From Sedimentisphaera sp050251615 (lineage in GTDB: Bacteria; Planctomycetota; Phycisphaerae; Sedimentisphaerales; Sedimentisphaeraceae): a DNA stretch of 64,000 nt. The stretch is from the NCBI GenBank assembly GCA_050251615.1, contig JBFWMM010000008.1, positions 11,525 through 75,524 of the forward strand. Reading direction: 5' to 3'. The position numbers and the translations under genes were made by a program. Position 1 is the stretch's first letter; every line of letters begins with the position of its first letter. Shown piece after piece: positions 1-8,582 of this stretch. Under the pieces are notes generated by a model that worked only from the letters and a program-made list of their open reading frames with translations, ran no database searches and was not told the DNA's origin.

Positions 1-5
1 ACGAT

Positions 6-215
6 ATGAATGAGATAAAGGTTCTGGTTGAAAATACCCGAGCTCAGGCAATGTTGCTTGAGTCTATCGCCGAAATCTTCGCCGATGGCATAATAGACAA
101 GAACGATGCGGATAATATCCGCAGATTCAATCAAGCGAGTATGGATGCGGTGTGCCTGATTCTCCATACCAAAGAAGCCATAAACAACAGGTTTAACGAT
201 GCGATTCGCAAATAA
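6..215 (+). CDS. Small hypothetical protein, 69 aa
   Basis: The reading frame opens with ATG at base 6 and encodes a mostly helical, charged 69-residue protein with no signal peptide, membrane segment or cysteine motif. I do not recognise the family. The ribosome binding site would lie outside the window, so the true start could be further upstream and the protein could be a C-terminal fragment. It sits just upstream of a decayed transposase end, so it may belong to the same degraded accessory patch. Coding status is plausible from the compact, non-repetitive composition but unproven. Confidence 0.4.
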   Translation: MNEIKVLVENTRAQAMLLESIAEIFADGIIDKNDADNIRRFNQASMDAVCLILHTKEAINNRFNDAIRK

Positions 216-504
216 TGCGCGGCAATGCCCTGACTTCGGCGGAAATTGTTGTAAACTTTTTGAAAGTGGTGTTTTTGATAGCTTCAGAAGAGTTTTGTTG
301 CCAAGTTGTGTTTGCAGTATCTAAGTTTCTATCGGCATTATCTTTTTCTTTCGTACAACCAGGCTTTCTGAAAAACTTCGAAGAAGAGGCTCGCCTGTTT
401 AACTCTCTTTTGCGGCAAGGAAAGCGGTTGCCTGCAAGAATATTCGCCATATCACAATGGCAAGACTCGCCTATCCCGACAGCAAGCGGAATATGTACGG
501 TAAT
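216..504. other. Stretch without a convincing gene
   Basis: No frame here gives a recognisable protein. A 99-residue plus-strand frame and a 135-residue minus-strand frame are open, but neither has a clear ribosome binding site or family resemblance, and both run into the transposase remnant on its right in the wrong frame. It may be further decayed insertion-element or flanking DNA. Confidence 0.5.
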
Positions 505-700
505 GCCTGTGTAAAGCATTACAAGCAGATCTGGTAGATTGAGAAGTGCTTCAGGATCAAGCACCCCCCCCCAAGATACGCCCGATCCGGCACCTGGCAC
601 CGAAGCGCATAAAGGCGCACATCATCATATGCTTTATCGCTCTGAGCTGTGCGAAAAACCTTGCATACAGGGTGATGCTTCGCTTTGAGGCGATGTCTTT
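505..700 (+). pseudogene. Decayed C-terminal end of an IS4/IS1634-like DDE transposase
   Basis: Reading in frame from about base 505 gives a Y-x6-E spacing followed by FRI-KH, the region holding the last catalytic Glu of IS4-group transposases. This frame is cut by a TAG at 535-537, where the family has a sense codon. After a run of nine C at 564-572 the family similarity continues in a different frame (KIRPI, then PKRIKAHIIICFIAL, typical of the transposase tail). At least two lesions, a nonsense codon and a frameshift, therefore separate pieces of one ancestral gene. The N-terminal two thirds with the first two Asp residues are not visible upstream, and I see no terminal inverted repeats. 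Family assignment is from pattern memory only. Confidence 0.6.
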
Positions 701-754
701 GCGTTTGCATTTCGTTATAATTATCATTGCTCGCGAGTGCGCAGGGAAAATACT

Positions 755-781
755 TTGAAACAAACGACGTTATGTTATAAT
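755..781 (+). promoter_or_regulatory. Possible sigma-70-type promoter for the metallophosphoesterase gene
   Basis: TTGAAA at 755-760 and a perfect TATAAT at 776-781 are separated by 15 bp, slightly short. The pair lies about 50 bases upstream of the ATG at 830. Confidence 0.4.
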
Positions 782-829
782 TCAGAAATTATGAAAATAT
801 CGCCTGCAAAGTCATAGAAGGGATTTGGG

Positions 830-1927
830 ATGAAACTAACAAGAAGATCATTTGTAAAGATAAGCCTGCTGGTACCGCTTGTCTGCGCGGGCGGGTGCAA
901 TTTTACATCACTCGCACCGTCTCATAAGCGTTGGACAATCGCCGTGATACCTGATACGCAGTACTATGTACGAAACGATGAGTATGCACCGATATTTACA
1001 GAGGTAACGCGCTGGCTCGCTGACCACAAACAGGACTACAACATCCAACTGGTGCTTCATCTCGGCGATATTGTCGATAGAAATAACGACCACCAATGGA
1101 CAAACGCCAAGCGTTCTTTGCAGGTTCTCGACGGCAAACTGCCTTACGTTCTTTCAGTCGGCAATCATGACCTCGGCAGCGGCGTTGGTACTGACCGTTC
1201 TACCATGCTCAACGATTACTTCAAACTGAGCGACAACTCGCTTAACGAAAAGATATTCGGTGGTAGCTTCGAGGAAGGCAAGCTGGAGAATGCGTGGTAT
1301 CATTTTGAGTGCGAAGGCCGCAATTATGTGATTTTCTCCTTGGAATTCGGGCCGAGGACAGAAGTGATACAGTGGGCGAAGTCTGTGGCAGATAAAAACC
1401 TCGATAAGTCGTTTATCCTTGTTACTCACGAGTTCATCGATCAGGAGTCCACGCTTTTCAGCGATGACGGGTTTGCCCGTCATACAACCCCGCACACGAA
1501 AAATAACCCGCATGCCTACGGCATTAACAACTTCGGAACTGTGCATTGCGGGGAAGAACTTTTTGATGCGTTCATCTCGAAGTATTCAAATTTTGAACTC
1601 GTACTAAACGGCCATTACAAGGCGTTTGACAAGACTGGCCCGGGGCCTGATGACGTGAAACACAGAGTAAACGCGCTGGCCGTTTCACGCCGCCGCGACA
1701 GCTACAAAGACAGTCGCTCTGTTCATCAAATGCTCTTCAACGCACAATGGGCCCCGAAGGGGGGCAATGGCTGGATTCAGCTGCTTGAGTTTGAACCTGA
1801 CGGAAAGGTACAGGTTCAAACCATTTCGCCATACCTGATGAGGACATCGGAAGATAAAACTGCCTGCCGCAAAACGGGCCCTGATATGCAATATTCGTTT
1901 GTCTTGCCAGCGCCAATACACAAATAG
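830..1927 (+). CDS. Exported calcineurin-like metallophosphoesterase, probable Tat lipoprotein, 365 aa
   Basis: The N-terminus carries a twin-arginine-like TRRSF motif, a hydrophobic stretch and a lipobox-like CAGGC near residues 19-23, suggesting Tat export and lipid anchoring. The mature part has the ordered metal-binding motifs of the calcineurin-like phosphoesterase superfamily: IPDTQ (about residue 41), GDIVD (about 80), GNHD (about 112), VTHE and NGH. Such enzymes hydrolyse phosphomono- or diesters with two metal ions; the PDTQYY variant is frequent in secreted planctomycetal proteins, but the substrate cannot be read from sequence. The gene stands alone, with its own promoter-like sequence upstream and the E2 operon converging on it. 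The start is supported by GGGATTTGGG just upstream of the ATG. Confidence 0.85.
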   Translation: MKLTRRSFVKISLLVPLVCAGGCNFTSLAPSHKRWTIAVIPDTQYYVRNDEYAPIFTEVTRWLADHKQDYNIQLVLHLGDIVDRNNDHQWTNAKRSLQVLDGKLPYVLSVGNHDLGSGVGTDRSTMLNDYFKLSDNSLNEKIFGGSFEEGKLENAWYHFECEGRNYVIFSLEFGPRTEVIQWAKSVADKNLDKSFILVTHEFIDQESTLFSDDGFARHTTPHTKNNPHAYGINNFGTVHCGEELFDAFISKYSNFELVLNGHYKAFDKTGPGPDDVKHRVNALAVSRRRDSYKDSRSVHQMLFNAQWAPKGGNGWIQLLEFEPDGKVQVQTISPYLMRTSEDKTACRKTGPDMQYSFVLPAPIHK

Positions 1928-2076
1928 GAGCTACTGCGTAATCGCCTTTACAGCCATTCAATGGTAGTTAAAATGTTGTAAATGGAAAAAGTATTAGCGG
2001 TCTGCAAAAAACGCACACAGAAAAACTATCGATAATCTGAGTGCTTTGTGCAAAGTTTCAGCGTTTGTTTGCGCGT

Positions 2077-3408
2077 TTATCGGCAGAGATTTTCGGGGGT
2101 TTCAAGATTTTCGCGGACTCGGTCGAGGAACTGCGCGGCATACGCGCCGTTTACTACCTTGTGGTCAACGCTGATTGTCAGCGCCATCCTTTTAATCGAT
2201 TCGACATTACGGCCCCTCATCATTAGCTCATCGCGCACGCGTCCTGCGCCTATTGCGTTTGCCTGCTTTGGTACAACAATTGGGATAAACCATTCTACGC
2301 CGAGCGCGCCGAGGTTAGTTATCGTCATACAGGCACCTTCGAGATGCTTTGCGGTGAGTTCGCCGGCCTTTGCCTTGCTCACAAGAGATATTCTTTCCGA
2401 TGCAATATCAACCAGTGATTTGTTTGATGCTCCTCTGCATACAGGCGCGAGAATGGCCTCGCCAATTTCGCTTGTGAGGGCTATGTCAACTTGCTCTGCA
2501 AGCAGGATGTCTGTCCCTGCGATTCTGCCGGTCATGTTAGGGTAATCCAGACAGGCCATAGCCGCCGCTTTAATCAGCGCATCGTCTATGGTTACGGCAA
2601 CCTCCGCAGAAGCGCGAATCTCTTCGATTAGAGCACAAATTGCATCTACCTCGACAATCGTGTTGAGGTAGAAGCAGGGGGCGTTCTGTTTGGAAAAAGC
2701 CATGCTCTCTCCGACAATCTTCTGTGCTTTAGAGAGTGGAATTGTCTTACCGGAGGCGGCGAGTTCAGTGGTGCTTACGCTTGCCGCTATTTCTTCCGGC
2801 GTAAGCTTTGCGCAGGATTCGGGTTCATATTTTGAAATGCTTTCAATTTGTTTGGCAAGTTCGTTTTGTCCTACAAGGCTGTTTTTCTGTTCATTGGAGA
2901 GCAGGAGGCCCTGCTTGTTTGAAAAAACAGCGAGAACCGCTCCCACAGGAATTTCTTCGCCGGATTTGGCGATTTTAGCCGCTAAAAATCCGTTCACAGG
3001 AGACTGCACGCCGAGCGCGGCTTTGTCTGTTTCAATCTCGACAAACTCTTCGCCCTCGCGCACTGAATCGCCTTCGTTTATGATGAATCCGGTTACAACA
3101 GCGCTTTGCATCGTTTCGCCGAGCTTCATCAGGCGCACAGCCTCAAAGCCCGCCGGCAAACTACAATCATCATCAACTCGAATCCTCAAGAGAGGTGCTC
3201 CTACGGGCACAATCTCATCCATCCCGACAAGCACTTCCTCCACAATCCCATTTTCGGGCGAGTCCATATCCAGAGAGGCCTTGCTCGTTTCTATCTCAAA
3301 TAACTTCTGCCCCTTGCTGACGGTCTGTCCGGCGGCAATCAGTATAGAGACAATCATTCCTTCTTTCATGGAGTTACCCATATCAGGGAGCGTGATTTCT
3401 TTTATCAT
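2077..3408 (-). CDS. 2-oxoacid dehydrogenase E2-type acyltransferase with two lipoyl domains, 443 aa
   Basis: Two lipoyl domains lie at residues 1-78 and 90-165, with lipoylation lysines K43 (ETSKA) and K129 (ETDKA). A C-terminal chloramphenicol-acetyltransferase-like catalytic domain spans about 220-443. E2 proteins pass acyl groups from E1 to CoA on swinging lipoyl arms. Two things are odd. The linker at 166-220 shows no recognisable peripheral-subunit-binding domain, the usual E1/E3 docking module. The catalytic motif reads DHKVVNG (H416, N420) where DHRxxDG is usual. No E1 or E3 gene is nearby; it is last in a minus-strand run behind a homocysteine methyltransferase. It could serve a 2-oxoacid complex encoded elsewhere or have a changed role. 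Confidence 0.85.
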   Translation of the reverse strand: MIKEITLPDMGNSMKEGMIVSILIAAGQTVSKGQKLFEIETSKASLDMDSPENGIVEEVLVGMDEIVPVGAPLLRIRVDDDCSLPAGFEAVRLMKLGETMQSAVVTGFIINEGDSVREGEEFVEIETDKAALGVQSPVNGFLAAKIAKSGEEIPVGAVLAVFSNKQGLLLSNEQKNSLVGQNELAKQIESISKYEPESCAKLTPEEIAASVSTTELAASGKTIPLSKAQKIVGESMAFSKQNAPCFYLNTIVEVDAICALIEEIRASAEVAVTIDDALIKAAAMACLDYPNMTGRIAGTDILLAEQVDIALTSEIGEAILAPVCRGASNKSLVDIASERISLVSKAKAGELTAKHLEGACMTITNLGALGVEWFIPIVVPKQANAIGAGRVRDELMMRGRNVESIKRMALTISVDHKVVNGAYAAQFLDRVRENLETPENLCR

Positions 3409-3446
3409 AGCGAAAATATTGTCCGGTTGTTTCTGATTTGGCGAGG

Positions 3447-4343
3447 TTATTTTTTGTTGTATTTGTCCACGACGGCCTTGATTTGTCTGATGTGTTCGGG
3501 TGTCGTTCCGCAGCAGCCGCCTATGATATTTGCACCAGCTTCGATGAGGTTGCCGGTTAAAGAAGCCATAAACTCAGGCGAATCGGGGTAGTTGTCAACG
3601 CCGTTGATATTTGTCGGCATGCCGGCGTTGGCATGGACGAGAATCGGCGTCTCAGGCGCCGCGCCGCGAATCTGCCGCACAATTTGAATCATTTTCTCGA
3701 ATCCGTTGCCGCAGTTGGTGCCTACGATGTCAGCGCCGGCCGCAATTGCTGCCATTGTGCCCTGTTCGGGGGATATTCCCATCATTGTGCGGTACTCGCC
3801 ACGGACTGTCGGGTCGTAGGTGAAAGTGCAGATGATTTCAAGCGTGGTGTTTTCTTTTGCAGCTTTGATTGCCACAACTGCCTCTTCGATGTCGGTCATG
3901 GTTTCTATGCATACCGCGTCAGCGCCGCCTTCTTCGAGAGCCTTTGCCTGCTCCGTGAAACTGTCGTACATTTCCCGCTCGCAGATGTCTCCCATCATCA
4001 GGATTTTTCCGCAAGAGCCGATGGAGCCGATTACCCAGCATTCTTCGCCAGCCGCGCGCCTTGACAGCTCTGCAGCGGCCTTGTTGATTACTGCGGCTTT
4101 ATCGGAGAGGTTGTAATGTTCGAGTCTGATTGATGTGCTGCCGAAACTGTTTGTTTCGACCATATCAGCGCCGGCATCAATGTATGCCTTTGCCACTTCG
4201 TAAACAACTTGCGGATTCTCTATGCACATTTTATCGGGGCAGTCGCCGGGCAGCAGCCCTCTTTCCTGAAGCATGGTTCCCCAGGCTCCATCGGATACCA
4301 GTACCCGTTTCTTTGCCGCGGCGCTTATTTTTTCTCTTGCCAT
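3447..4343 (-). CDS. Homocysteine S-methyltransferase domain protein (MetH N-terminal type), 298 aa
   Basis: The whole protein is one homocysteine-binding TIM barrel. The three zinc-binding cysteines are visible as GTNCGNG (about residue 210) and GGCCGTTP near the C-terminus, which activate the thiol of homocysteine. At 298 residues it matches the first module of cobalamin-dependent methionine synthase but lacks the folate, cobalamin and reactivation modules, so it must work with separate partners or use another methyl donor such as a methylated amino acid. It lies 14 bases downstream of the DRTGG-type ATPase gene and 38 bases upstream of the E2 gene, so co-transcription is likely. Substrate specificity is inferred from the family. 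Confidence 0.8.
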   Translation of the reverse strand: MAREKISAAAKKRVLVSDGAWGTMLQERGLLPGDCPDKMCIENPQVVYEVAKAYIDAGADMVETNSFGSTSIRLEHYNLSDKAAVINKAAAELSRRAAGEECWVIGSIGSCGKILMMGDICEREMYDSFTEQAKALEEGGADAVCIETMTDIEEAVVAIKAAKENTTLEIICTFTYDPTVRGEYRTMMGISPEQGTMAAIAAGADIVGTNCGNGFEKMIQIVRQIRGAAPETPILVHANAGMPTNINGVDNYPDSPEFMASLTGNLIEAGANIIGGCCGTTPEHIRQIKAVVDKYNKK

Positions 4344-4357
4344 TTATTTATCCTTTG

Positions 4358-5467
4358 TTATTGCGCCTGCAGGTCGAACTGCTCAAGAATGTAGTCCACA
4401 TCTACATACTCTTTAACCATTTCTTTTGTTTTAAGGATTTTATCCGTATCGCTTGCCTGAATCTTGAACAGCAGGTCTTTCATCCTCGCTGAGACGGTAT
4501 ATGTCTCTTCTTGCGTGTAGAGTACGGGTATCCCGCTTGCCACAAGCAACTCAAGTATCTCATCGCCAGGCATAAAACCACCTGTCAGAATGAGCCCGCC
4601 GCTACAAAAGCTTTCGTGGTACGCCTTTGTTTTGGAGAGGCTTATCGCCAGCAGTATGTTGTCGAGGCGGTCTCCGGGTGTGATAATCAAAGAACGTGGT
4701 TTAATGTATTTCATTGCGTTAACCGGCTCCATTGCCGCGACTACAACATTGTCTATCACGTTTTCAAAAGCGTTGTCTCCACAGGGTCTTTCATAGCCGA
4801 ATGTCTCGGCGATCTGTTTGATGCGGTATTTTGTGAGAATCTTGTAGTACGGAATTGCACCGAGAAATTTGAGCCCCATATTGCCGAGCCCCTTGCTGAC
4901 AGTTGCCACGACCTTGTCGTACTTGTCCACGCGCACCTTATTCTGTATAACGCCGATAATTTCTACGTTATGCTGTTTGAACAGGGAGAGAGAGAGGTTG
5001 ATTTCGTCGAGCATTTTCCCGATACCGCCGGGCGCCACTATTATCACCTTTGCACCCGTGAGCTCGGCTACGCGCGCGTTCGAGAGGCCAAAGCAGCTTC
5101 CAACACCAGCATGTCCGGTTCCCTCAATAAGCGTGATTTTGTGTTCGGCATTTATTCTACCGATAGAATCGAGAACCTTGTTCTCAAGACGGCTCTGATC
5201 GGGGTTGTTTATGAATGCCTGCGTGAAGCCGCGTTCAATCGCTATCGGCGAAAGGTCTTTCGGCACGGTCGCCTTATGCCCGAGCCCGTCCATCAGCAAA
5301 ACCGCATCCTCATCAAGCATTTCACCATCATGTATGACGTACTGCTGTCCGACCGGCTTTGTGTAGCCAGGGTCGTAGCCCATATCCTTAAGGACTTGCA
5401 TGAGCCCCAGCGTTACGCTGGTTTTGCCACAGTCTTTAAGCGTGGCGCTGATATAAATGTTGTTCAT
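4358..5467 (-). CDS. BioD-like P-loop protein with C-terminal DRTGG domain, 369 aa
   Basis: A P-loop near the N-terminus (KDCGKTS, about residues 12-18) belongs to the dethiobiotin-synthetase/CobB-like fold, followed by other conserved pieces of that fold (EGTGH, about 114). The C-terminal third has a DRTGG-like domain, recognised by ITPGDRLDN. This arrangement equals the N-terminal regulatory half of long phosphotransacetylases, here without the acetyltransferase domain. Free-standing versions are known but their role is unclear; nucleotide binding and sensing is a reasonable inference. It sits between the ABC exporter gene (25-base gap) and the homocysteine methyltransferase gene (14-base gap). 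Confidence 0.75.
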   Translation of the reverse strand: MNNIYISATLKDCGKTSVTLGLMQVLKDMGYDPGYTKPVGQQYVIHDGEMLDEDAVLLMDGLGHKATVPKDLSPIAIERGFTQAFINNPDQSRLENKVLDSIGRINAEHKITLIEGTGHAGVGSCFGLSNARVAELTGAKVIIVAPGGIGKMLDEINLSLSLFKQHNVEIIGVIQNKVRVDKYDKVVATVSKGLGNMGLKFLGAIPYYKILTKYRIKQIAETFGYERPCGDNAFENVIDNVVVAAMEPVNAMKYIKPRSLIITPGDRLDNILLAISLSKTKAYHESFCSGGLILTGGFMPGDEILELLVASGIPVLYTQEETYTVSARMKDLLFKIQASDTDKILKTKEMVKEYVDVDYILEQFDLQAQ

Positions 5468-5492
5468 TTGCCTTGCCTCCGTTGTTACAGCA

Positions 5493-7631
5493 TTATTGCA
5501 GGAGCTGAGTTTCGTACAGATTTTTATATATAATGCAGCTGTTTATGAGCTCGGCGTGTTTGCCCGTCGCCACGATTTCGCCATTATGCATAACGGCTAT
5601 TACATCCGAATTAACGATGGTTGAGAAGCGGTGTGCGATAACGAAACTTGTGCGCGTACTCGTGAGCTCTTCAAGCGCCTTGTGTATCTTGGATTCGCTC
5701 TCCGAGTCAACCTGGCTGGTAGCCTCATCGAAAATCAGGATCTGCGGGTCTTTGAGGATGGCTCTTGCGATAACGATTCTCTGAAGCTGTCCGCCGCTGA
5801 GGCCGGCGCCTTCCTCGCCGATCATTGTGTCGTAGCCATTGGGAAGTTTTTCTATGAACTCATGCGCAAAAGCCATTTTTGCCGCGGCTATAACCTCGTC
5901 CATAGTGGCATTGTTTTTACTGAAACCAATGTTGTTTGCCACGCTGTCGTTAAACGTAATAACCCTCTGTGATACGATAGCTATTATGCTTCTTAGGCTT
6001 GTCAAGCTGACATCTTTTATGTTAATGCCGTCAATGAGGATTTCACCGCTGTCCGGGTCATAGAATCTCGGCAGAAGGTTCATCAGGGTGGTCTTTCCAG
6101 AGCCGTTGGAGCCGACTATCGCCACGTTCTGCCCCTTTTTTACGGTGAGGTTTGTGCCTCGGAGGGTGTCCTCACGGTTGCCAGGGTAGCGGAATACTAC
6201 GTTGCGGAATTCTATGCTGTCGTTAAAGCCGGGCAGTGCCTTGCTCTTGCTGCCATCCGGTTCAAGTTCGCTGTCAAGCAGGGTGAAAATGCGCTCTGAA
6301 GCAGCGTTCGCCTGCTGCAAGCCGTTCCATACGTTGCTTGCCTTGCGGAATGACTCGGCGCTTGTGCCGAGAAGGGTGAGCAGGGCGAAGAAGGTCGTTG
6401 TTTCCATGTTGCCCTTGAGTACCCAGTTCAGCATAAACATAAAGCCCACGATTCCAGATACGAGCCCGATAAGCTCAAGCAGGGGGCTCGCAAGAGCGTT
6501 TGCGCGGGCGATTTTATTCTGCTCCTTGAGCAGTTTGTTGTTGACAGTGGCGAAATCGACAGCGACTTTTCCTTGCATGTTATATACTTTTACGGCCCTG
6601 AGACCCGTTACAGCTTCGGTGAGTTTGCCGAGCATCTGCCCCCAGCTCATAAGCGAGCGCCTTGTAGCTTTCTTGATGCTCTTGCCAAGCTTGCCCATCG
6701 TATAGCCAAAAAACGGCGCACCGAGCGCGAAGAATACAACAACCTGCCAGTTGAGCATGCAGGCCATCACAAGGCTAACGAGCCCTTTAAGCGGCTCTCT
6801 GAGTGCCTTGTCAAATACGATTTTGATTCCGGATCCGGCCTGGTTTGTGTCGTTAAGGAAACGGCTTACCGTATCGGAAGAGCCTTCCCTGCTGAAATGT
6901 CCCAGCGGCATATTGACGAGGTGCCTGAATACATCCGCGCGAATGTTGTTCAGCGAGACGTTTACTACCTTCTCACAGAGGTACGATTGCACAAATCTTG
7001 CCACGCAGCGCACGACAGTGAGCAGTGCGACAATCGCCATCACGACTTTCATCGCCTCCCTTTTGCTGTTGGCGCTGTTGTCCTCAGGGATGAAGCGTGC
7101 TATCGAATAAATCATGCTTGCGTATGAGGGCGGCGCGTTGGCTTTGATCTCGGTAGTATGAAAGGAATCTTCCCCCGTCTGAGGATCCGTAACCGAGTAT
7201 TTCAGTGTGAATAATACATCCTCGGGAATATGAGACAGCTCTTTTAACATATCAAGAGCTGTTGCCGAGTCGGTGGCTTTGCCCTTGTACGTAACATTAA
7301 ATATTTTATCTCCGGGTTTCAAACCTGCCTTACCGAATACGCCTTTCTTGTTCACTTTAGTCAGCTGCAAAAAGAGAGAGTAATTCTCCTCCTTGCTCGA
7401 AAGGTCTGTAATGTCGGGCATATAAAACCGGACATCGTATCTCTGTTCGGTCAATTTTCGGTCTGCCCAACCGTGCAGGCCTTCCTGCCCCATCATAACT
7501 TTGAGCAGCGGGATAAGCGTCAGGAAGCTTGCGGAAAATGTTATCGCAATTACAAGCAGACTGAACACTATAATAATCAGTTTCGGCCACTGTGGCAGGG
7601 TGTATTTCAGAAGTCTTTTAAGGTAGTTCAC
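5493..7631 (-). CDS. MsbA-type ABC exporter with a PDZ-like insertion after TM1, 712 aa
   Basis: A half-size ABC exporter: membrane domain in the N-terminal part, nucleotide-binding domain at about 470-712 with Walker A GSNGSGKTT, signature LSGGQ and Walker B ILIFDEATSQ. It resembles lipid-flipping MsbA-type transporters. Unusually, TM1 (about 17-40) is separated from TM2 (about 192-215) by some 150 residues containing a PDZ-like fold at about 82-163, with the diagnostic GLKPGDKI after a GVFGKAG turn. In the expected topology this insert is periplasmic, so it may bind a partner or a protein C-terminus. The total length exceeds the usual 580-600 by about the size of the insert. The gene follows a UDG gene (46-base gap) and precedes the DRTGG gene. 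Substrate unknown. Confidence 0.88.
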   Translation of the reverse strand: MNYLKRLLKYTLPQWPKLIIIVFSLLVIAITFSASFLTLIPLLKVMMGQEGLHGWADRKLTEQRYDVRFYMPDITDLSSKEENYSLFLQLTKVNKKGVFGKAGLKPGDKIFNVTYKGKATDSATALDMLKELSHIPEDVLFTLKYSVTDPQTGEDSFHTTEIKANAPPSYASMIYSIARFIPEDNSANSKREAMKVVMAIVALLTVVRCVARFVQSYLCEKVVNVSLNNIRADVFRHLVNMPLGHFSREGSSDTVSRFLNDTNQAGSGIKIVFDKALREPLKGLVSLVMACMLNWQVVVFFALGAPFFGYTMGKLGKSIKKATRRSLMSWGQMLGKLTEAVTGLRAVKVYNMQGKVAVDFATVNNKLLKEQNKIARANALASPLLELIGLVSGIVGFMFMLNWVLKGNMETTTFFALLTLLGTSAESFRKASNVWNGLQQANAASERIFTLLDSELEPDGSKSKALPGFNDSIEFRNVVFRYPGNREDTLRGTNLTVKKGQNVAIVGSNGSGKTTLMNLLPRFYDPDSGEILIDGINIKDVSLTSLRSIIAIVSQRVITFNDSVANNIGFSKNNATMDEVIAAAKMAFAHEFIEKLPNGYDTMIGEEGAGLSGGQLQRIVIARAILKDPQILIFDEATSQVDSESESKIHKALEELTSTRTSFVIAHRFSTIVNSDVIAVMHNGEIVATGKHAELINSCIIYKNLYETQLLQ

Positions 7632-7677
7632 CGTTTATTCTTTCCTGTAAAAAAATACATCTCTCAGCGAGCTGTTT

Positions 7678-8457
7678 TCAATCTTCAAGCAGTCCCATTT
7701 TACGCATAACCATCTTCATATCCTCCCACACACGCACACGATTTTCGTTGCTGTAATTTCTCAGCAGGTAGGCAGGGTGGTAGGTGGGCATAAGAATGAT
7801 CGGCTTTGCATCTTCAGCTGTTTTGTATTCGTGGAATTTGCCGCGCAATTTGCCGATGGCGGTATCGGTCTTGAGTAGCCCCTTGGCCGCGTGCGAACCG
7901 AGCGCGACGATATAATCTGGCTGTATTATGTCGAGCTGTGCTTTGAGGAACTCTGCGCACGCAAGCTTCTCGGCAGGCAGCGGGTCTCTGTTCTGTGGAG
8001 GTCGGCATTTTACTGTGTTGCAGATAAATACATCCTCGCGTGTGAGCTTCATGCTCGCAATGATTTTCGTGAGCAGCTGCCCCGCACGGCCAACGAACGG
8101 CCTGCCACAGGCGTCTTCATCAGCGCCCGGGCCCTCGCCCACGAATACCAGCCTGGCTTCGGGATTGCCCTCGCCTGGAACTGCGTTGGTGCGGCCTTCG
8201 CAAAGACCGCATTTGCGGCAGTTCCGTACGGCTTCCGCTACGGCTTCAAGCTTTTCTTTCTTTGAAAGTGAGTCGTTTATATTCAATGTTTCGTTTTTCG
8301 TTTTTATTGTGTCTATCGCTTGTGTTTCAGGAGCACATCCGAGCAATACTGCAGCCGGCAACTCCACAGTGAGCCCGGCGCCTTTTACGCCAAAACTTCC
8401 TGTAAAAAACTCGTCAATTTCGAGCAGTTGTTCCAATGCTTTCACGCAGTCGTTCAT
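7678..8457 (-). CDS. Family-4 (Fe-S) uracil-DNA glycosylase, 259 aa
   Basis: The catalytic domain starts near residue 78. It has CRKCGLC for the 4Fe-4S cluster, the GEGPGADED active-site motif, GRPFVGRAGQLL, a further cluster cysteine in CNTVKCRPP and PTYHPAYLL near the C-terminus. These are the diagnostic blocks of family-4/type-4 uracil-DNA glycosylases, which remove uracil from DNA. A roughly 75-residue N-terminal extension of low similarity precedes the domain. It is the first gene of the minus-strand run; the start is the first Met of the frame. A radical SAM protein of a family genomically linked to UDG-like proteins is encoded far downstream in this window. Confidence 0.9.
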   Translation of the reverse strand: MNDCVKALEQLLEIDEFFTGSFGVKGAGLTVELPAAVLLGCAPETQAIDTIKTKNETLNINDSLSKKEKLEAVAEAVRNCRKCGLCEGRTNAVPGEGNPEARLVFVGEGPGADEDACGRPFVGRAGQLLTKIIASMKLTREDVFICNTVKCRPPQNRDPLPAEKLACAEFLKAQLDIIQPDYIVALGSHAAKGLLKTDTAIGKLRGKFHEYKTAEDAKPIILMPTYHPAYLLRNYSNENRVRVWEDMKMVMRKMGLLED

Positions 8458-8582
8458 AACCGTTAAAGTTTAAGCCTGAGCGCCTTTCTTTCAAGTAAAA
8501 AGGCGATTTAAGCAGATGCAAGTGAAGTGCAATAACTAATTCACACAGTCAGGCGGACAGAGCCCACCTTGATTGATAAAGC

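Noticed and set aside
193..600. 135-residue minus-strand open frame
   Set aside because: No ribosome binding site, no family pattern, and it overlaps the transposase remnant on the other strand.
542..688. A plus-strand reading rich in Pro and His (QDTPDPAPGTEAHKG...) ending at 688
   Set aside because: It looks protein-like but is the out-of-frame reading of the transposase remnant; the neighbouring frame gives the family-specific KRIKAH...CFIAL block.
4511..5533. 340-residue plus-strand open frame
   Set aside because: Antisense shadow of the DRTGG-type ATPase gene, whose minus-strand product has clear motifs.
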